From contig NZ_CP055481.1 of the NCBI RefSeq assembly GCF_013705725.1, positions 1,860,001 through 1,924,000 on the forward strand: a DNA stretch of 64,000 bases. Direction: 5' to 3'. Below, piece by piece: positions 28,408 through 38,953 of the stretch. The stretch is from Klebsiella sp. RHBSTW-00484. GTDB taxonomy: Bacteria > Pseudomonadota > Gammaproteobacteria > Enterobacterales > Enterobacteriaceae. The notes beneath the pieces were generated by a model that was not told where the DNA came from, ran no database searches, and worked only from the letters and a program-made list of their open reading frames with translations. Positions within the stretch are counted from its first letter, which is position 1. Each line of letters begins with the position of its first letter. The position numbers and the translations under genes are program-made.

Positions 28408-30834
28408 ATGCTTATTAATAATAATTTAATGTCTTTTGTTGCGATGGTGTTATATATTTCATCGTATTATTTTTTCTTTAAAATACCCAGGAGGAATATA
28501 TATGATAACATGATTGCAGTTGCTGCTATTATTTTAACAATAGCCTTTAGTCTGCTTACAGGATGTTATCTGGTAGCGAATTGGTTTACAGGGATTGGTT
28601 TTGATGATTCTTTTTTCTATCATCTCCGTTTTGGTGTGGAAGGTGCTGGTATCAGTGAGTATAAAAATCTGATATTAATTTTTTCAATTATTCAGTGTAT
28701 TTTTCTGGCTGTTATCATATTTTTTATCAGAGCATCGCGTAAAATTGATAGTAATAAATGTAACATCAAAAATGTTTTTCTTGGTTTTGTTATATCATTG
28801 ACTGCTTATTTTTGTAATCCTGCATCATTAAATTTATTATCATATTTTTATTCCTCTCAGGGAGTTAACGACTTTTCCTCTTATTTTATTCAACCAAATG
28901 TGTATGACGACGTGATAGATAAGAAAAATATTCTTTATTTTTATCTGGAGGGTCTGGAGGGAACTTATATGGAGGAAACATTGTTCCCAGGCTTACTCCC
29001 TGAACTGCAAAAAATAAAAAAAGAGAGTGTTGCTTACACAAATATAGGACAAACAATCGGAGCCAGTTGGACAATTGCTGGAATGGTTTCTAGTCAATGT
29101 GGTTTACCATTATTATCTATTTTTACTAATAATGATTTTCATATGAAAAATTTTATGCCTAATGCGATTTGCCTTGGCGATATTCTAAAGTCAAAGGGCT
29201 ATCACCTGGAATTTATGGGGGCAGCTGATACGAATTTTGCTGGTGAGAGACTTTTTTACCGGAACCACGGTTTTGTCAATGTTGCTGGTAAGGTGGAATT
29301 GTTGAGAGAGGGGGGGGATGAGAAGTATACAAATAGTTGGGGGCTATTTGACGATACCTTTTACTCTCTTTTAGATAAACATGTTGCTGGTTTAAACAGG
29401 AAAAATAAGCCTTGGGGGCTTTTTTCAAGTAATATTGGCACGCACCAACCTGACGGACATGTATCGCGTAGTTGCGAACACATAAAATATGGTGATGGAA
29501 AGCATAAGTTGCTAAATGCTATTCATTGTACCGATTATTTAGTTGGTAAACTTTATGCTAAGTTAAAAAGTGATGGTGTTCTTGAAAATACACTTGTAGT
29601 GTTTGCATCTGATCATCTTGCACCCCCTTCAGTTAATTTAACTGATACTCTTGAAAAAAAAGACCGCCATAATTTATTTATGCTCACTGGCGCAGGTATC
29701 AGAGCAGGGGAAAATGAACGCGTTGGCACAACATTAGATATAGCACCGACTGTATTGAGTTTTCTTGGCTATGGTTCTCAGCCCTTTGGATTGGGACGTA
29801 ATTTAAATGGCGAACTGACAACATTAAAGGAAGCTTTTACCCTTAGTGAATATTTAAACCAAAAACTACTTTCCTGGCGCACTGTAATTGATATGGCTTT
29901 TTGGGGGTATCCACGGTTAACTGGACGGGTATCTATTGACCCTTTAACTCAAGATTTAAAAATAGGAGATAAAGTATTAAAGTATCCCTCTCTGATACGC
30001 TATACTCCGCAAGGCGTTATTCAAGAGGTATTCTACGGCAGCGATTCTATGTCTGGCGATAATCGCTTTCTTTTGGCATATTATCTTGTTAATACGCTAA
30101 GTAATAGCGAGCTTTTTTTATGGGTGGATCGCTGTCAGCAACTCTCGACTTTACATCCTGAGTTTTCTCGAAATGCTAATGAGTACTGTTTTTTCAACGG
30201 CTCGCTTGCATCTGAAACATCTATAACTGGCGTGATTGCACAGTCTGACGCAACATTTAACGTTTTGAGTGCTACTCCCCACGGGACATCAATTTCACGA
30301 GCCAATAGCTTGCGTCAAAAGCTTCGAGATGCCAATTTGGTCGATTGGGAACGATTTTCTTTGAAACTTCCTAAACTGTCTAAATTCCCATTCCTGGGTA
30401 TGCAGTCGACAGGAGCTAGTGCGTTAGTCAAACATTCAAAAGTTGCAGAAATCGAAATGGAAGAGTCTGGGCTTTTTCTGACGCGTCTAAGCTATTGGTT
30501 TGACGAGAAGTTTGGAATTAAATATCGTGTTGATGTTATTGCTAAATTGGATGTTTGTGATAAATCTAAAGGACCTGTCGATATCTCAGTATTGCTAAAA
30601 AACAAGCAGTTGGATCCGACACTGACACCTATTTTTTATGCCATAGTTGGGAATGTTGATGAAAGCTGCCGAAACGGATTTTCTAATCTTCCGGTTAATG
30701 TAGCGCTTACGGGTCTTGATAAGGCATCGATTGGTGCCCCTTTCATCGCTTTACTAAATGAGCGGTATGAAGTTTTGTATCAGAAGTTTGCCACTCCTGA
30801 CAAAACCATTGCGCTGGGTGTTATGCTCAACTAA
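28408..30834 (+). CDS. OpgB-like phosphoglycerol transferase (sulfatase fold) in the Tad island
   Basis: An 808-residue membrane enzyme. Four hydrophobic helices lie within about residues 1-150, and a sulfatase/LTA-synthase fold follows. The catalytic threonine is in GASWTIAGMVSSQCG (T222), aligning with GTDYTIAGMVASQCG of OpgB. Further shared motifs are AICLGDILKSKGY, FAGERLFYRNHGF, GTHQPDGHVSRSC and the metal site SDHLAPP (D402, H403). OpgB moves phosphoglycerol from phosphatidylglycerol to periplasmic glucans. This is not the housekeeping opgB, as the neighbours differ. A run of eight G at 29310-29317 lies in the frame. Its target here is unknown. Confidence 0.8.
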   Translation: MLINNNLMSFVAMVLYISSYYFFFKIPRRNIYDNMIAVAAIILTIAFSLLTGCYLVANWFTGIGFDDSFFYHLRFGVEGAGISEYKNLILIFSIIQCIFLAVIIFFIRASRKIDSNKCNIKNVFLGFVISLTAYFCNPASLNLLSYFYSSQGVNDFSSYFIQPNVYDDVIDKKNILYFYLEGLEGTYMEETLFPGLLPELQKIKKESVAYTNIGQTIGASWTIAGMVSSQCGLPLLSIFTNNDFHMKNFMPNAICLGDILKSKGYHLEFMGAADTNFAGERLFYRNHGFVNVAGKVELLREGGDEKYTNSWGLFDDTFYSLLDKHVAGLNRKNKPWGLFSSNIGTHQPDGHVSRSCEHIKYGDGKHKLLNAIHCTDYLVGKLYAKLKSDGVLENTLVVFASDHLAPPSVNLTDTLEKKDRHNLFMLTGAGIRAGENERVGTTLDIAPTVLSFLGYGSQPFGLGRNLNGELTTLKEAFTLSEYLNQKLLSWRTVIDMAFWGYPRLTGRVSIDPLTQDLKIGDKVLKYPSLIRYTPQGVIQEVFYGSDSMSGDNRFLLAYYLVNTLSNSELFLWVDRCQQLSTLHPEFSRNANEYCFFNGSLASETSITGVIAQSDATFNVLSATPHGTSISRANSLRQKLRDANLVDWERFSLKLPKLSKFPFLGMQSTGASALVKHSKVAEIEMEESGLFLTRLSYWFDEKFGIKYRVDVIAKLDVCDKSKGPVDISVLLKNKQLDPTLTPIFYAIVGNVDESCRNGFSNLPVNVALTGLDKASIGAPFIALLNERYEVLYQKFATPDKTIALGVMLN

Positions 30835-30845
30835 TAGCAATCTGT

Positions 30846-30869
30846 ACCGGGTCGGCTCTGACCCGGTTT
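30846..30869. terminator. Bidirectional hairpin at the right island edge
   Basis: ACCGGGTC (30846-30853) pairs with GACCCGGT (30860-30867) around a 6-base loop. It sits between the convergent OpgB-like gene and mnmC and probably ends both transcripts. Confidence 0.75.
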
Positions 30870-30878
30870 AACTATAAA

Positions 30879-32873
30879 TTAGTGGCTTGTAACGACCCTG
30901 CCTTTTAATAGCTTTCTTACCCACAAACGATTCGGATTCAGCGCTGCCAGAGTTTCTCTGTCCATCGGTAACGGCTCGTTGCTCATTTGCGCCGCCAGAA
31001 TTTCGGCCATCAGCGGAGCGGAGCATAATCCGCGCGAACCGAGCGCGCCAAGCAAATACAGATTGCGATAAATTGGGGCTTCTATGGCCCGTTCCTGGCG
31101 TTCGGCCAGCGAGGCGTATTCGCTTAATGTGCGATTATAGTCGGGCACATTGCCTGCCATCGGCAAATGATCGCGTGTTGCACAGCGCACGCCGCTGCGC
31201 GCTTTATTGGCGCTGACATCCACCTCCTGCACCCACTTAATCTGCGGCAAGCAGTCAATCAGGCGTTGGCGATTTTGCTGCTGATCTGCAGCGCTAAACG
31301 CGGTATCCGTTTGCCCACGATGATAGCTGGCACCAATGCAGTGCTGTTGATTGTTTGGGTTTTGCGGGGTCAAATAACCGTCATAACACAGGACCTGGCG
31401 TAGCTGTGATAGTCCTGGCGTGGTGGGAATATGGCTGACCTGACCAGCAACTGGATACATAGGAAGGTGTGTGGTCTGACTGAAGTCAGTTACCTGATAA
31501 CCATTAGCCAGTACCGCGACCTCATGGTACTGCCACTGATTTAATTGCCAGCCGTCATTATCAGCGCTGATAGTCTCAACAGGATAATCGTAGTGAACAT
31601 GTAACCCGCGAGTAGACGCTAGGGCGAACAGTTCGGCAGTTAGCTGCTGTGGACAGAGCCAGCCGCCGGCAGGGTAGGTTATTCCCCCGCAGTCGGTGTC
31701 GACACCGCAGGTTTGTGCAACGGTTTGGGCGTTAACGGCAACGGCGATTTCCGGCGGCAGATTGAGTTCAAGCATCTGGGCGATTTTCTGCGCGCTTTTT
31801 TCATTCCAGGCTAGCTGCGTAACGCCGCACCAATCGTGGTCAAACTGCACTGGAAGAGTGTCGTAGAGGCGACGTGCAAAGGTAAATGCCGCCGGGAAAA
31901 ATCGGGCGAGGGCCGGATCATGTTGACTCAATAGAGGGTAAAGAGCCCCCTGACGATTGCCGGATGCGCCTTCTGCGGGGGCGCTGTCGGCGCAATATAA
32001 CGTCACCTGCCAGCCACGACGCAGCAGCGCCAGAGAGAGCAGGGCGCTGGCGATGCCGCCGCCGATAATCGCCACATCGCGCTGCTCCGTTCCGCTACGG
32101 GCAAACCACGGAGTGCGCGAGGCGAAGTCGAGCGTTTGCTTCATTTCGCCGACAAGCATTTCGCGTTTGCGACCAAAACCTTTGCGTTTCTGCATGCTGA
32201 AACCAGCTTCTTGCAGCCCGCGACGAACAAAACCGGCTGAGGTGAAGGTAGCCAGAGTTCCGCCGGGTCTTGCCAGTCGGGCCATCGCTGAAAAGAGTTC
32301 CGGCGTCCACATATCCGGGTTTTTTGCAGGCGCAAAGCCATCGAGAAACCAGGCATCCACCTGTTGATTAAGCGAATCATCAAGCTCGTTAGTGAGTTCA
32401 TTGATATCGCCAAACCACAAATCCAGCGTTACACGTCCGTCATCCAGTAGCAGACGATGGCAGCCCGCTAACGGTTGCGGCCACTGAGCCTGTAGCTGTT
32501 CAGCCCATGGCGTAAGCTCCGGCCAGTGCTGGTGCGCCAGAGAAAGATCGTCGGCCTTCAGCGGAAATTTTTCGAAACTGATGAAATGTAATCTTTGCAG
32601 GGTAGCTTCTGGATTATCGCGGTGAAAAACGTCAAACGCCTGCCATAGCGTGAGAAAGTTTAGCCCGGTGCCGAACCCACTTTCAGCAACGATAAATAAT
32701 GGGCGCGGATGAATGGGGAAACGTTCGTTAAGCTGGTTACCGCCGAGGAAAACGTAGCGAGTCTCTTCCAGGCCATTATCATTGGAAAAGTAGACATCGT
32801 CGAAATCTCGGGAAACAGGTGTACCCTCAGCATTGAATTCCAGGTTGGCGGGTTGTATGGCGTTTTGTTTCAC
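30879..32873 (-). CDS. mnmC: Bifunctional tRNA mnm5U34 enzyme MnmC
   Basis: A 664-residue fusion. The N-terminal methyltransferase (about residues 1-235: [31 protein letters not shown]) makes mnm5s2U. The C-terminal FAD-dependent oxidase (from about 260: [47 protein letters not shown]) removes the carboxymethyl group. A GTG start at 32873 gives the family N-terminus [13 protein letters not shown]. The longer frame up to 32975 would run into the fabB control region and is not conserved. It marks the right edge of the island. Confidence 0.95.
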   Translation of the reverse strand: MKQNAIQPANLEFNAEGTPVSRDFDDVYFSNDNGLEETRYVFLGGNQLNERFPIHPRPLFIVAESGFGTGLNFLTLWQAFDVFHRDNPEATLQRLHFISFEKFPLKADDLSLAHQHWPELTPWAEQLQAQWPQPLAGCHRLLLDDGRVTLDLWFGDINELTNELDDSLNQQVDAWFLDGFAPAKNPDMWTPELFSAMARLARPGGTLATFTSAGFVRRGLQEAGFSMQKRKGFGRKREMLVGEMKQTLDFASRTPWFARSGTEQRDVAIIGGGIASALLSLALLRRGWQVTLYCADSAPAEGASGNRQGALYPLLSQHDPALARFFPAAFTFARRLYDTLPVQFDHDWCGVTQLAWNEKSAQKIAQMLELNLPPEIAVAVNAQTVAQTCGVDTDCGGITYPAGGWLCPQQLTAELFALASTRGLHVHYDYPVETISADNDGWQLNQWQYHEVAVLANGYQVTDFSQTTHLPMYPVAGQVSHIPTTPGLSQLRQVLCYDGYLTPQNPNNQQHCIGASYHRGQTDTAFSAADQQQNRQRLIDCLPQIKWVQEVDVSANKARSGVRCATRDHLPMAGNVPDYNRTLSEYASLAERQERAIEAPIYRNLYLLGALGSRGLCSAPLMAEILAAQMSNEPLPMDRETLAALNPNRLWVRKLLKGRVVTSH

Positions 32874-32948
32874 GTAAGTTACTCGAATCACAAGGCGTAG
32901 AACGATCTTAACGATGTGTGCCTGAGGGCGCAAATTTATACACAATTT

Positions 32949-32965
32949 GGCTGATCGGACTTGTT
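32949..32965 (+). promoter_or_regulatory. FadR-like activator site of fabB
   Basis: GGCTGATCGGACTTGTT matches the FadR consensus closely. FadR activates fabB in E. coli. It lies directly next to the FabR site. Confidence 0.75.
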
Positions 32966-32966
32966 C

Positions 32967-32984
32967 GGCGTACAAGTGTACGCT
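32967..32984. promoter_or_regulatory. FabR operator of fabB
   Basis: A palindrome with arms GCGTACA and TGTACGC, like the FabR site of E. coli fabB. FabR lowers fabB transcription according to the unsaturated fatty acid state. Confidence 0.8.
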
Positions 32985-33031
32985 ATTGTGCGACTCGAAA
33001 CTTAAAATAGTGCGACTTACAGAGGTATTGA

Positions 33032-34252
33032 ATGAAACGTGCAGTGATTACTGGCTTGGGCATCGTTTCCAGCATCGGTAACAACCAGCAGGAAGTCCTG
33101 GCATCTCTGCGTGAAGGACGTTCAGGGATCACTTTCTCTCAGGAGCTGAAGGATTCCGGTATGCGTAGCCACGTTTGGGGCAACGTAAAACTGGATACTA
33201 CTGGGCTCATTGACCGTAAAGTAGTGCGCTTTATGAGCGACGCATCAATCTATGCTTATCTGTCTATGGAGCAGGCGGTTGCCGACGCAGGTCTGGCACC
33301 AGAAGCTTACCAGAGCAACCCGCGCGTTGGCCTGATTGCAGGTTCCGGCGGCGGCTCCCCGAAATTCCAGGTCTTTGGTGCAGACGCCATGCGCAGCCCG
33401 CGCGGTCTGAAAGCCGTAGGCCCATATGTAGTGACTAAAGCGATGGCTTCCGGCGTTTCCGCTTGCCTCGCAACTCCGTTCAAAATTCACGGTGTGAACT
33501 ACTCCATCAGTTCCGCTTGCGCCACTTCTGCGCACTGTATCGGTAATGCTGTTGAACAAATTCAGTTGGGCAAACAGGATATCGTTTTTGCTGGCGGCGG
33601 CGAAGAGCTGTGCTGGGAAATGGCCTGTGAGTTCGACGCGATGGGCGCGCTGTCCACCAAATACAACGAAACGCCTGACCTGGCTTCCCGTACCTATGAT
33701 GCCAACCGCGATGGTTTTGTTATTGCAGGCGGCGGCGGTATGGTTGTGGTTGAAGAGCTGGAACACGCTCTGGCACGCGGTGCGCACATCTATGCGGAAA
33801 TCGTCGGCTATGGTGCAACGTCCGATGGCGCTGACATGGTAGCTCCGTCTGGCGAAGGTGCGGTGCGCTGCATGCAGATGGCGATGCACGGCGTTGATAC
33901 CCCGATCGACTACCTGAACTCGCACGGTACTTCCACGCCAGTTGGCGATGTGAAAGAATTAGGTGCGATTCGTGAAGTGTTTGGCGACAACAGCCCGGCA
34001 ATCTCGGCGACCAAAGCGATGACTGGCCACTCTCTGGGCGCGGCTGGCGTGCAGGAAGCTATCTACTCTCTGCTGATGCTGGAGCACGGTTTTATCGCGC
34101 CAAGCATCAACATTGACGAGTTAGACGAGCAGGCGGCGGGTCTGAACATCGTGACTAAACCGACTGAGCAAGCGCTGACCACGGTTATGTCCAACAGCTT
34201 CGGCTTTGGCGGGACTAACGCCACGCTGGTGATGCGCAAATACAGCGCATAA
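33032..34252 (+). CDS. fabB: Beta-ketoacyl-ACP synthase I
   Basis: A 406-residue condensing enzyme essential for unsaturated fatty-acid synthesis. The catalytic cysteine is in [12 protein letters not shown] (C163), and the two histidines lie in [12 protein letters not shown] and [12 protein letters not shown]. The C-terminal [13 protein letters not shown] loop is intact. AGAGG lies 6 bases before the ATG. FadR and FabR sites stand upstream, and a strong terminator follows. Confidence 0.98.
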   Translation: MKRAVITGLGIVSSIGNNQQEVLASLREGRSGITFSQELKDSGMRSHVWGNVKLDTTGLIDRKVVRFMSDASIYAYLSMEQAVADAGLAPEAYQSNPRVGLIAGSGGGSPKFQVFGADAMRSPRGLKAVGPYVVTKAMASGVSACLATPFKIHGVNYSISSACATSAHCIGNAVEQIQLGKQDIVFAGGGEELCWEMACEFDAMGALSTKYNETPDLASRTYDANRDGFVIAGGGGMVVVEELEHALARGAHIYAEIVGYGATSDGADMVAPSGEGAVRCMQMAMHGVDTPIDYLNSHGTSTPVGDVKELGAIREVFGDNSPAISATKAMTGHSLGAAGVQEAIYSLLMLEHGFIAPSINIDELDEQAAGLNIVTKPTEQALTTVMSNSFGFGGTNATLVMRKYSA

Positions 34253-34265
34253 CGTGCGAGCTTTG

Positions 34266-34295
34266 AAAAGGGGAGCCTGACGGCTCCCCTTTTTG
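34266..34295 (+). terminator. Rho-independent terminator after fabB
   Basis: AAAAGGGGAGCC pairs with GGCTCCCCTTTTT around a short loop. Confidence 0.92.
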
Positions 34296-34459
34296 TATTC
34301 TTGACAGGGCCCGGCGTGAGCAGGCACACTGCGGGCGAAAACATTATTCTCCCCAATAATGCGTAAGCGTATAACGTCATCCAACGCGCCTTAACCCTGA
34401 TAATCAGGTGGAGAGGGCGTGGTTATCACCTCGCCTTACTCTGCGAACTGGAGTAAAGC

Positions 34460-35635
34460 ATGTCCGCAGTGACTGAAACAAAAAACACCTCTTCAGCGAA
34501 TGGATCGCTGTTTCGGATTACTTTCGCCGTTTTTCTTACCTACATGACCGTGGGTCTGCCGCTGCCAGTGATCCCGCTGTTCGTTCATCAGGAACTGGGT
34601 TTTGGTAACACCATGGTTGGCGTCGCCGTTGGTATCCAGTTCCTTGCTACCGTGCTAACACGCGGCTATGCCGGTCGCCTGGCGGATCAGTATGGTGCAA
34701 AGCGCTCTGTACTTCAGGGCATGCTGGCCTGCGCGCTGGCAGGCGGTGCCTGGCTATGCGCTGCGCTGCTGCCGGTATCCGTTATGGCGAAGTTTGGCCT
34801 GCTGGTACTTGGGCGTTTGATCCTCGGCTTTGGTGAAAGCCAACTGCTTACCGGTAATCTGAGCTGGGGGATGGGGCTGGTTGGCCCTGCACGTTCAGGA
34901 AAAGTGATGTCATGGAACGGCATGGCGATATACGGCTCGCTGGCGGCCGGGGCTCCGCTGGGGCTGCTGATCTACAGTCATTATGGCGTAGCGGTGCTGG
35001 CCTGCGTCACCATGGCGCTGCCGTTAGTCGCCTGGGCAATTAATGGCACGGTACGTAAAATACCTGCTCACGGCGGTGAGCGCCCGTCGCTATGGAGCGT
35101 TGTAGGGATGATCTGGCGCCCCGGTATCGGCCTTGGATTACAGGGCGTCGGCTTCGCGGTGATTGGCACGTTCGTCTCCTTGTATTTCGCCAGCCACGGC
35201 TGGGCAATGGCTGGTTTTACGCTGACCGCATTCGGCGGCGCTTTCGTATTGATGCGTATTTTGTTCGGCTGGATGCCGGATCGTTTTGGCGGCGTGAAGG
35301 TCGCTATTGTCTCGCTATTGATTGAGGCAATAGGCCTGGCTCTGCTTTGGCAGGCGCCAAATGCCTGGGTAGCCCTGGCGGGAGCGGCGCTGACTGGCTG
35401 CGGCTGTTCGCTTATATTCCCGGCCCTGGGTGTGGAGGTGGTGAAACGCGTACCGCCGCAGGTGAGAGGAACGGCGCTGGGCGGCTATGCTGCATTTCAG
35501 GATATCTCTTACGGCGTCACTGGCCCGCTTACTGGACTATTGGCAACGTCTCTGGGCTACTCTTCTGTTTTCCTCGCCGCAGCGATATGCGCAGTGCTGG
35601 GGATTGTGGTCACTCTGATTTCATTGCGTAAATAG
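34460..35635 (+). CDS. yfcJ: MFS transporter YfcJ
   Basis: A 391-residue major facilitator protein with about 12 membrane segments and the loop 2-3 motif [15 protein letters not shown]. It belongs to the YhhS/YfcJ family of putative efflux proteins in the inner membrane; the substrate is not known. The ATG at 34460 follows GGAG. Position after fabB is as in E. coli. Confidence 0.9.
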   Translation: MSAVTETKNTSSANGSLFRITFAVFLTYMTVGLPLPVIPLFVHQELGFGNTMVGVAVGIQFLATVLTRGYAGRLADQYGAKRSVLQGMLACALAGGAWLCAALLPVSVMAKFGLLVLGRLILGFGESQLLTGNLSWGMGLVGPARSGKVMSWNGMAIYGSLAAGAPLGLLIYSHYGVAVLACVTMALPLVAWAINGTVRKIPAHGGERPSLWSVVGMIWRPGIGLGLQGVGFAVIGTFVSLYFASHGWAMAGFTLTAFGGAFVLMRILFGWMPDRFGGVKVAIVSLLIEAIGLALLWQAPNAWVALAGAALTGCGCSLIFPALGVEVVKRVPPQVRGTALGGYAAFQDISYGVTGPLTGLLATSLGYSSVFLAAAICAVLGIVVTLISLRK

Positions 35636-35681
35636 ATTCATGCTTCGGCCCTCGGTGTGCGAGGGTCGATTCTGTTCTTTC

Positions 35682-36641
35682 CTAAATCATCAACCACAGC
35701 AAGCCAAACACCACGATTAACGTCAGCGTGATGACCCACGGTTTTTTGCACGCTAGCCTGAGTGAAGAGGGGGGAGCCTGAACCGGCGGGATGACTAGCG
35801 TCTCCTGGGCTCTGGCGACCCGCAGTACAAAAATTTTATTGAGCAGCGTTAGCAACTGCGCAGCGCTCAGAGGCGTTTGCGCATTCGCATGCCAGTTGGT
35901 TTGCGCAAAACTGATCACTCTCTGCCACTCCTGAGCCTCAAGCGGTTGTTTCAGCGCAGCTTTTAGCGATGTGAGCGTCGGTGCTGCCTGCGAGCTAAGC
36001 GTTTGCCGCGCATGGAGCCAATATGAGAGCGGGGTAAAGTGGGTGGCCGGGATCAGTTCACCGGTTTTCACGCCGCTAAGTTCCAGCATGGATTGCCAGA
36101 TAAGCTTGCTGGATTCGCCGGTGGCAGCGGCAAGTTTTGTCACCTGTTGATTCAGCGTATTGTGCTCTGCTGGCAGCAGTGGACGCCGCGTTGGCGGACG
36201 CTGCAGTGGCTGAGGGATCGACAACTGACCGCTTTGCAGTAATTGCAGGACATTTTCCAACTGCGGGAGGGTCAATGCATGCAGTGCCGTCTGTCCATCA
36301 TGCTGGCGGATGTAATCGCTGACCGCCTGGCGATTATTTCCCTGATTCAAAAGCTCGGTTAACTGCGCCAGAATTTGCCGACGGTGATGATTTTGTTGTG
36401 CGAGGATTAAGCGCTCACTCAGGCTGTGCTCGGCGGCCTCAAAATGGCTCGCCAGCAGCGGCGCGTCGTTTTTCAGGCTCAGATCGTGTTTGACGCAGGC
36501 CCACACCTCGGCATTCTGCTGCGATGTTAACGCCACCAGACGCGTAATCAGCCGCTCAAGTACGGTACGCTGCTGCGTGGTAAGCGGAGGTTCGCCTGTC
36601 CCCGGAGGGCGATCGGACATACCTGAAACGGGTTGTGTCAT
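35682..36641 (-). CDS. flk: Flagella biosynthesis regulator Flk
   Basis: A 319-residue protein with a proline/glycine-rich N-terminus (MTQPVSGMSDRPPGTGEPPL), a long helical middle and a single C-terminal membrane helix (PWVITLTLIVVFGLLWLMI). Flk monitors flagellar ring assembly and blocks early export of the FlgM anti-sigma factor in Salmonella. The start at 36641 follows AAGGA; the longer frame from 36701 is not conserved. It is divergent from pdxB. Confidence 0.88.
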   Translation of the reverse strand: MTQPVSGMSDRPPGTGEPPLTTQQRTVLERLITRLVALTSQQNAEVWACVKHDLSLKNDAPLLASHFEAAEHSLSERLILAQQNHHRRQILAQLTELLNQGNNRQAVSDYIRQHDGQTALHALTLPQLENVLQLLQSGQLSIPQPLQRPPTRRPLLPAEHNTLNQQVTKLAAATGESSKLIWQSMLELSGVKTGELIPATHFTPLSYWLHARQTLSSQAAPTLTSLKAALKQPLEAQEWQRVISFAQTNWHANAQTPLSAAQLLTLLNKIFVLRVARAQETLVIPPVQAPPSSLRLACKKPWVITLTLIVVFGLLWLMI

Positions 36642-36740
36642 GACTAATCCTTCTACATAAGGCCGGGGGATGATGTTCCTGGCGGCGAGATTATGGCACA
36701 CTTCCCCGGTTTACTCTCGCTCTCAGACAGGTACTGAATC

Positions 36741-37877
36741 GTGAAAATCCTCGTTGATGAAAATATGCCCTATGCGCGTGAGCTTTTTAGTCGCCTGGGG
36801 GAAGTGAAGGCCGTTGCTGGTCGTCCTGTTCCAACTGAAGCGCTGAATGACGCCGATGCGCTGATGGTTCGCTCGGTCACCAAAGTTAACGAAACGCTGC
36901 TCTCCGGCAAGACTATCAAATTTGTCGGCACCGCGACTGCGGGTACCGATCATGTCGATCAGGCGTGGCTCCAGCAGGCGGGGATTGGTTTTTCCGCAGC
37001 ACCAGGCTGCAATGCCATCGCGGTAGTAGAATATGTGTTTTCGGCGCTGTTAATGCTGGCTGAACGTGATGGTTTTGCGCTGACCGATCGCACGGTTGGG
37101 ATCGTGGGGGTAGGCAACGTCGGCGGGCGTCTGCAAAAACGCCTTGAGGCGCTGGGGATCAAAACCCTGCTCTGCGATCCTCCGCGCGCCGATCGCGGTG
37201 ATGAAGGCGATTTCCGCACTCTTGATGAACTGGTGCAGGAAGCTGATGTTCTGACTTTCCATACGCCGCTCTATAAAGAAGGGCCGTATAAAACGCTGCA
37301 CCTGGCGGATGAGACGATGATTAGCCGCCTTAAGCCGGGGGCGATTTTAATTAACGCCTGCCGTGGGCCGGTGGTTGATAACGCCGCGCTGCTCAGGCGT
37401 TTGCAGGACAATCAGGCACTAAGCGTGGTGCTTGATGTCTGGGAGCCTGAGCCCGATCTCAATACCGAATTGCTTAAGTGGGTTGATATTGGCACCGCGC
37501 ATATTGCGGGCTATACCCTTGAAGGCAAAGCGCGCGGTACGACGCAGGTTTTTGAGGCTTACAGCGCGTTTATCGGTCATCCGCAGCAGGTGGCTCTGGA
37601 CACTTTGTTGCCCGCGCCTGAGTTTGGTCGCATCACTTTGCATGGGCCGCTCGATCAGGCAACGCTAAAACGACTGGCGCATTTGGTGTATGATGTGCGC
37701 CGCGATGATGCGCCGCTGCGAAAAGTCGCCGGGGTTGCTGGCGAGTTCGACAAGCTGCGCAAAAACTATCAGGAACGCCGTGAATGGTCTTCGTTGTATG
37801 TTCAGTGCAGCGACGAACCGGCGGCGACGCTGTTGCGTCAGTTAGGCTTTAATGCCATGCATCATCCCATCCGTTAA
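36741..37877 (+). CDS. pdxB: Erythronate-4-phosphate dehydrogenase
   Basis: A 378-residue D-isomer-specific dehydrogenase of pyridoxal phosphate synthesis. It has the NAD motif [21 protein letters not shown], the catalytic [10 protein letters not shown] arginine, and the [13 protein letters not shown] histidine region. The C-terminal PdxB dimerisation domain is present. It starts with [13 protein letters not shown] weak hairpin with a T-run at 37892-37924 lies before usg. Confidence 0.96.
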   Translation: MKILVDENMPYARELFSRLGEVKAVAGRPVPTEALNDADALMVRSVTKVNETLLSGKTIKFVGTATAGTDHVDQAWLQQAGIGFSAAPGCNAIAVVEYVFSALLMLAERDGFALTDRTVGIVGVGNVGGRLQKRLEALGIKTLLCDPPRADRGDEGDFRTLDELVQEADVLTFHTPLYKEGPYKTLHLADETMISRLKPGAILINACRGPVVDNAALLRRLQDNQALSVVLDVWEPEPDLNTELLKWVDIGTAHIAGYTLEGKARGTTQVFEAYSAFIGHPQQVALDTLLPAPEFGRITLHGPLDQATLKRLAHLVYDVRRDDAPLRKVAGVAGEFDKLRKNYQERREWSSLYVQCSDEPAATLLRQLGFNAMHHPIR

Positions 37878-37939
37878 TATCTTCTTAATGCTCCTGCTGG
37901 ATAATCCGGCAGGGCCGCTTTTTTCTGGAGTACACCACC

Positions 37940-38953
37940 ATGTCTGAAGGCTGGAATATTGCCGTACTGGGCGCAACGGGCGCCGTAGGCGAAGCCCTGT
38001 TCGAAACCCTTGCCGATCGTCAGTTCCCGGTGGGGGATATTTATGCGCTGGCGCGTAATGAAAGCGCCGGTGAGCATCTGCGTTTTTCGGGTAAGTCGGT
38101 TATCGTTCAGGATGCTGCTGAATTCGACTGGACTCAGGCCCAACTGGCCTTTTTTGCCGCCGGTGCAGAAGCGAGCGCCGCGTATATCGAAGACGCCACT
38201 AACGCGGGTTGTCTGGTGATTGATTTAAGTGGTCTGTTTGCGCTTGAACCGGACGTGCCGCTGGTGGTGCCGGATGTGAACCCGTTCGTGCTGACGGATT
38301 ACCGTAATCGCAACGTTATTGCGGTACCGAATAGCCTGACCAGCCAGCTGCTTGCAGCGTTAAAACCGCTGATCGATCAGGGTGGCCTGTCGCGTATTAG
38401 CGTGACCAATCTGCTGTCTGCTTCCGCTCACGGTAAAAAAGCGGTCGATGCGCTGGCGGGACAGAGCGCTAAATTGCTTAACGGCATTCCGGTTGATGAG
38501 GACGATTTCTTTGGCCGCCAGCTGGCGTTCAACATGCTGCCGCTATTGCCCGATCGTGAAGGTAGCGTGCGCGAAGAGCGTCGTATCGTCGATGAAGTCC
38601 GCAAGATTTTGCAAGATGACGGCCTGATGATCTCCGCAAGCGTGGTGCAGTCCCCGGTATTCTACGGTCATGCGCAAATGGTCGGCTTTGAAGCGCAGCG
38701 CCCGCTGTCGGCGGAAGAAGCGCGTGATGCCTTTGCCCGTGGTGAAGATATTGAGCTGTCCGAAGAGGGAGAGTTCCCAACTCAGGTCGGAGATGCCTCC
38801 GGCACCGCGCGCCTTTCCATCGGCTGCGTGCATAATGATTATGGTATGCCGGAGCAGGTGCAGTTCTGGTCAGTGGCCGATAATGTCCGTTTTGGCGGCG
38901 CGCTGATGGCGGTGAAAATCGCTGAGAAACTGGTCCAGGAGTATTTGTACTAA
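37940..38953 (+). CDS. usg: Semialdehyde dehydrogenase-like protein Usg
   Basis: A 337-residue protein related to aspartate-semialdehyde dehydrogenase ([19 protein letters not shown] fold). The position of the catalytic cysteine holds serine (AVPNSLTSQ where the enzyme has PNC), so it is probably not active as a dehydrogenase. Its role is unknown. It overlaps truA by one base and is likely co-transcribed with it. Confidence 0.93.
   Translation: MSEGWNIAVLGATGAVGEALFETLADRQFPVGDIYALARNESAGEHLRFSGKSVIVQDAAEFDWTQAQLAFFAAGAEASAAYIEDATNAGCLVIDLSGLFALEPDVPLVVPDVNPFVLTDYRNRNVIAVPNSLTSQLLAALKPLIDQGGLSRISVTNLLSASAHGKKAVDALAGQSAKLLNGIPVDEDDFFGRQLAFNMLPLLPDREGSVREERRIVDEVRKILQDDGLMISASVVQSPVFYGHAQMVGFEAQRPLSAEEARDAFARGEDIELSEEGEFPTQVGDASGTARLSIGCVHNDYGMPEQVQFWSVADNVRFGGALMAVKIAEKLVQEYLY

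Noticed and set aside
33245..33925. Open frame of 226 codons opposite fabB
   Set aside because: Antisense to a highly conserved gene, no ribosome site, no recognisable domain.
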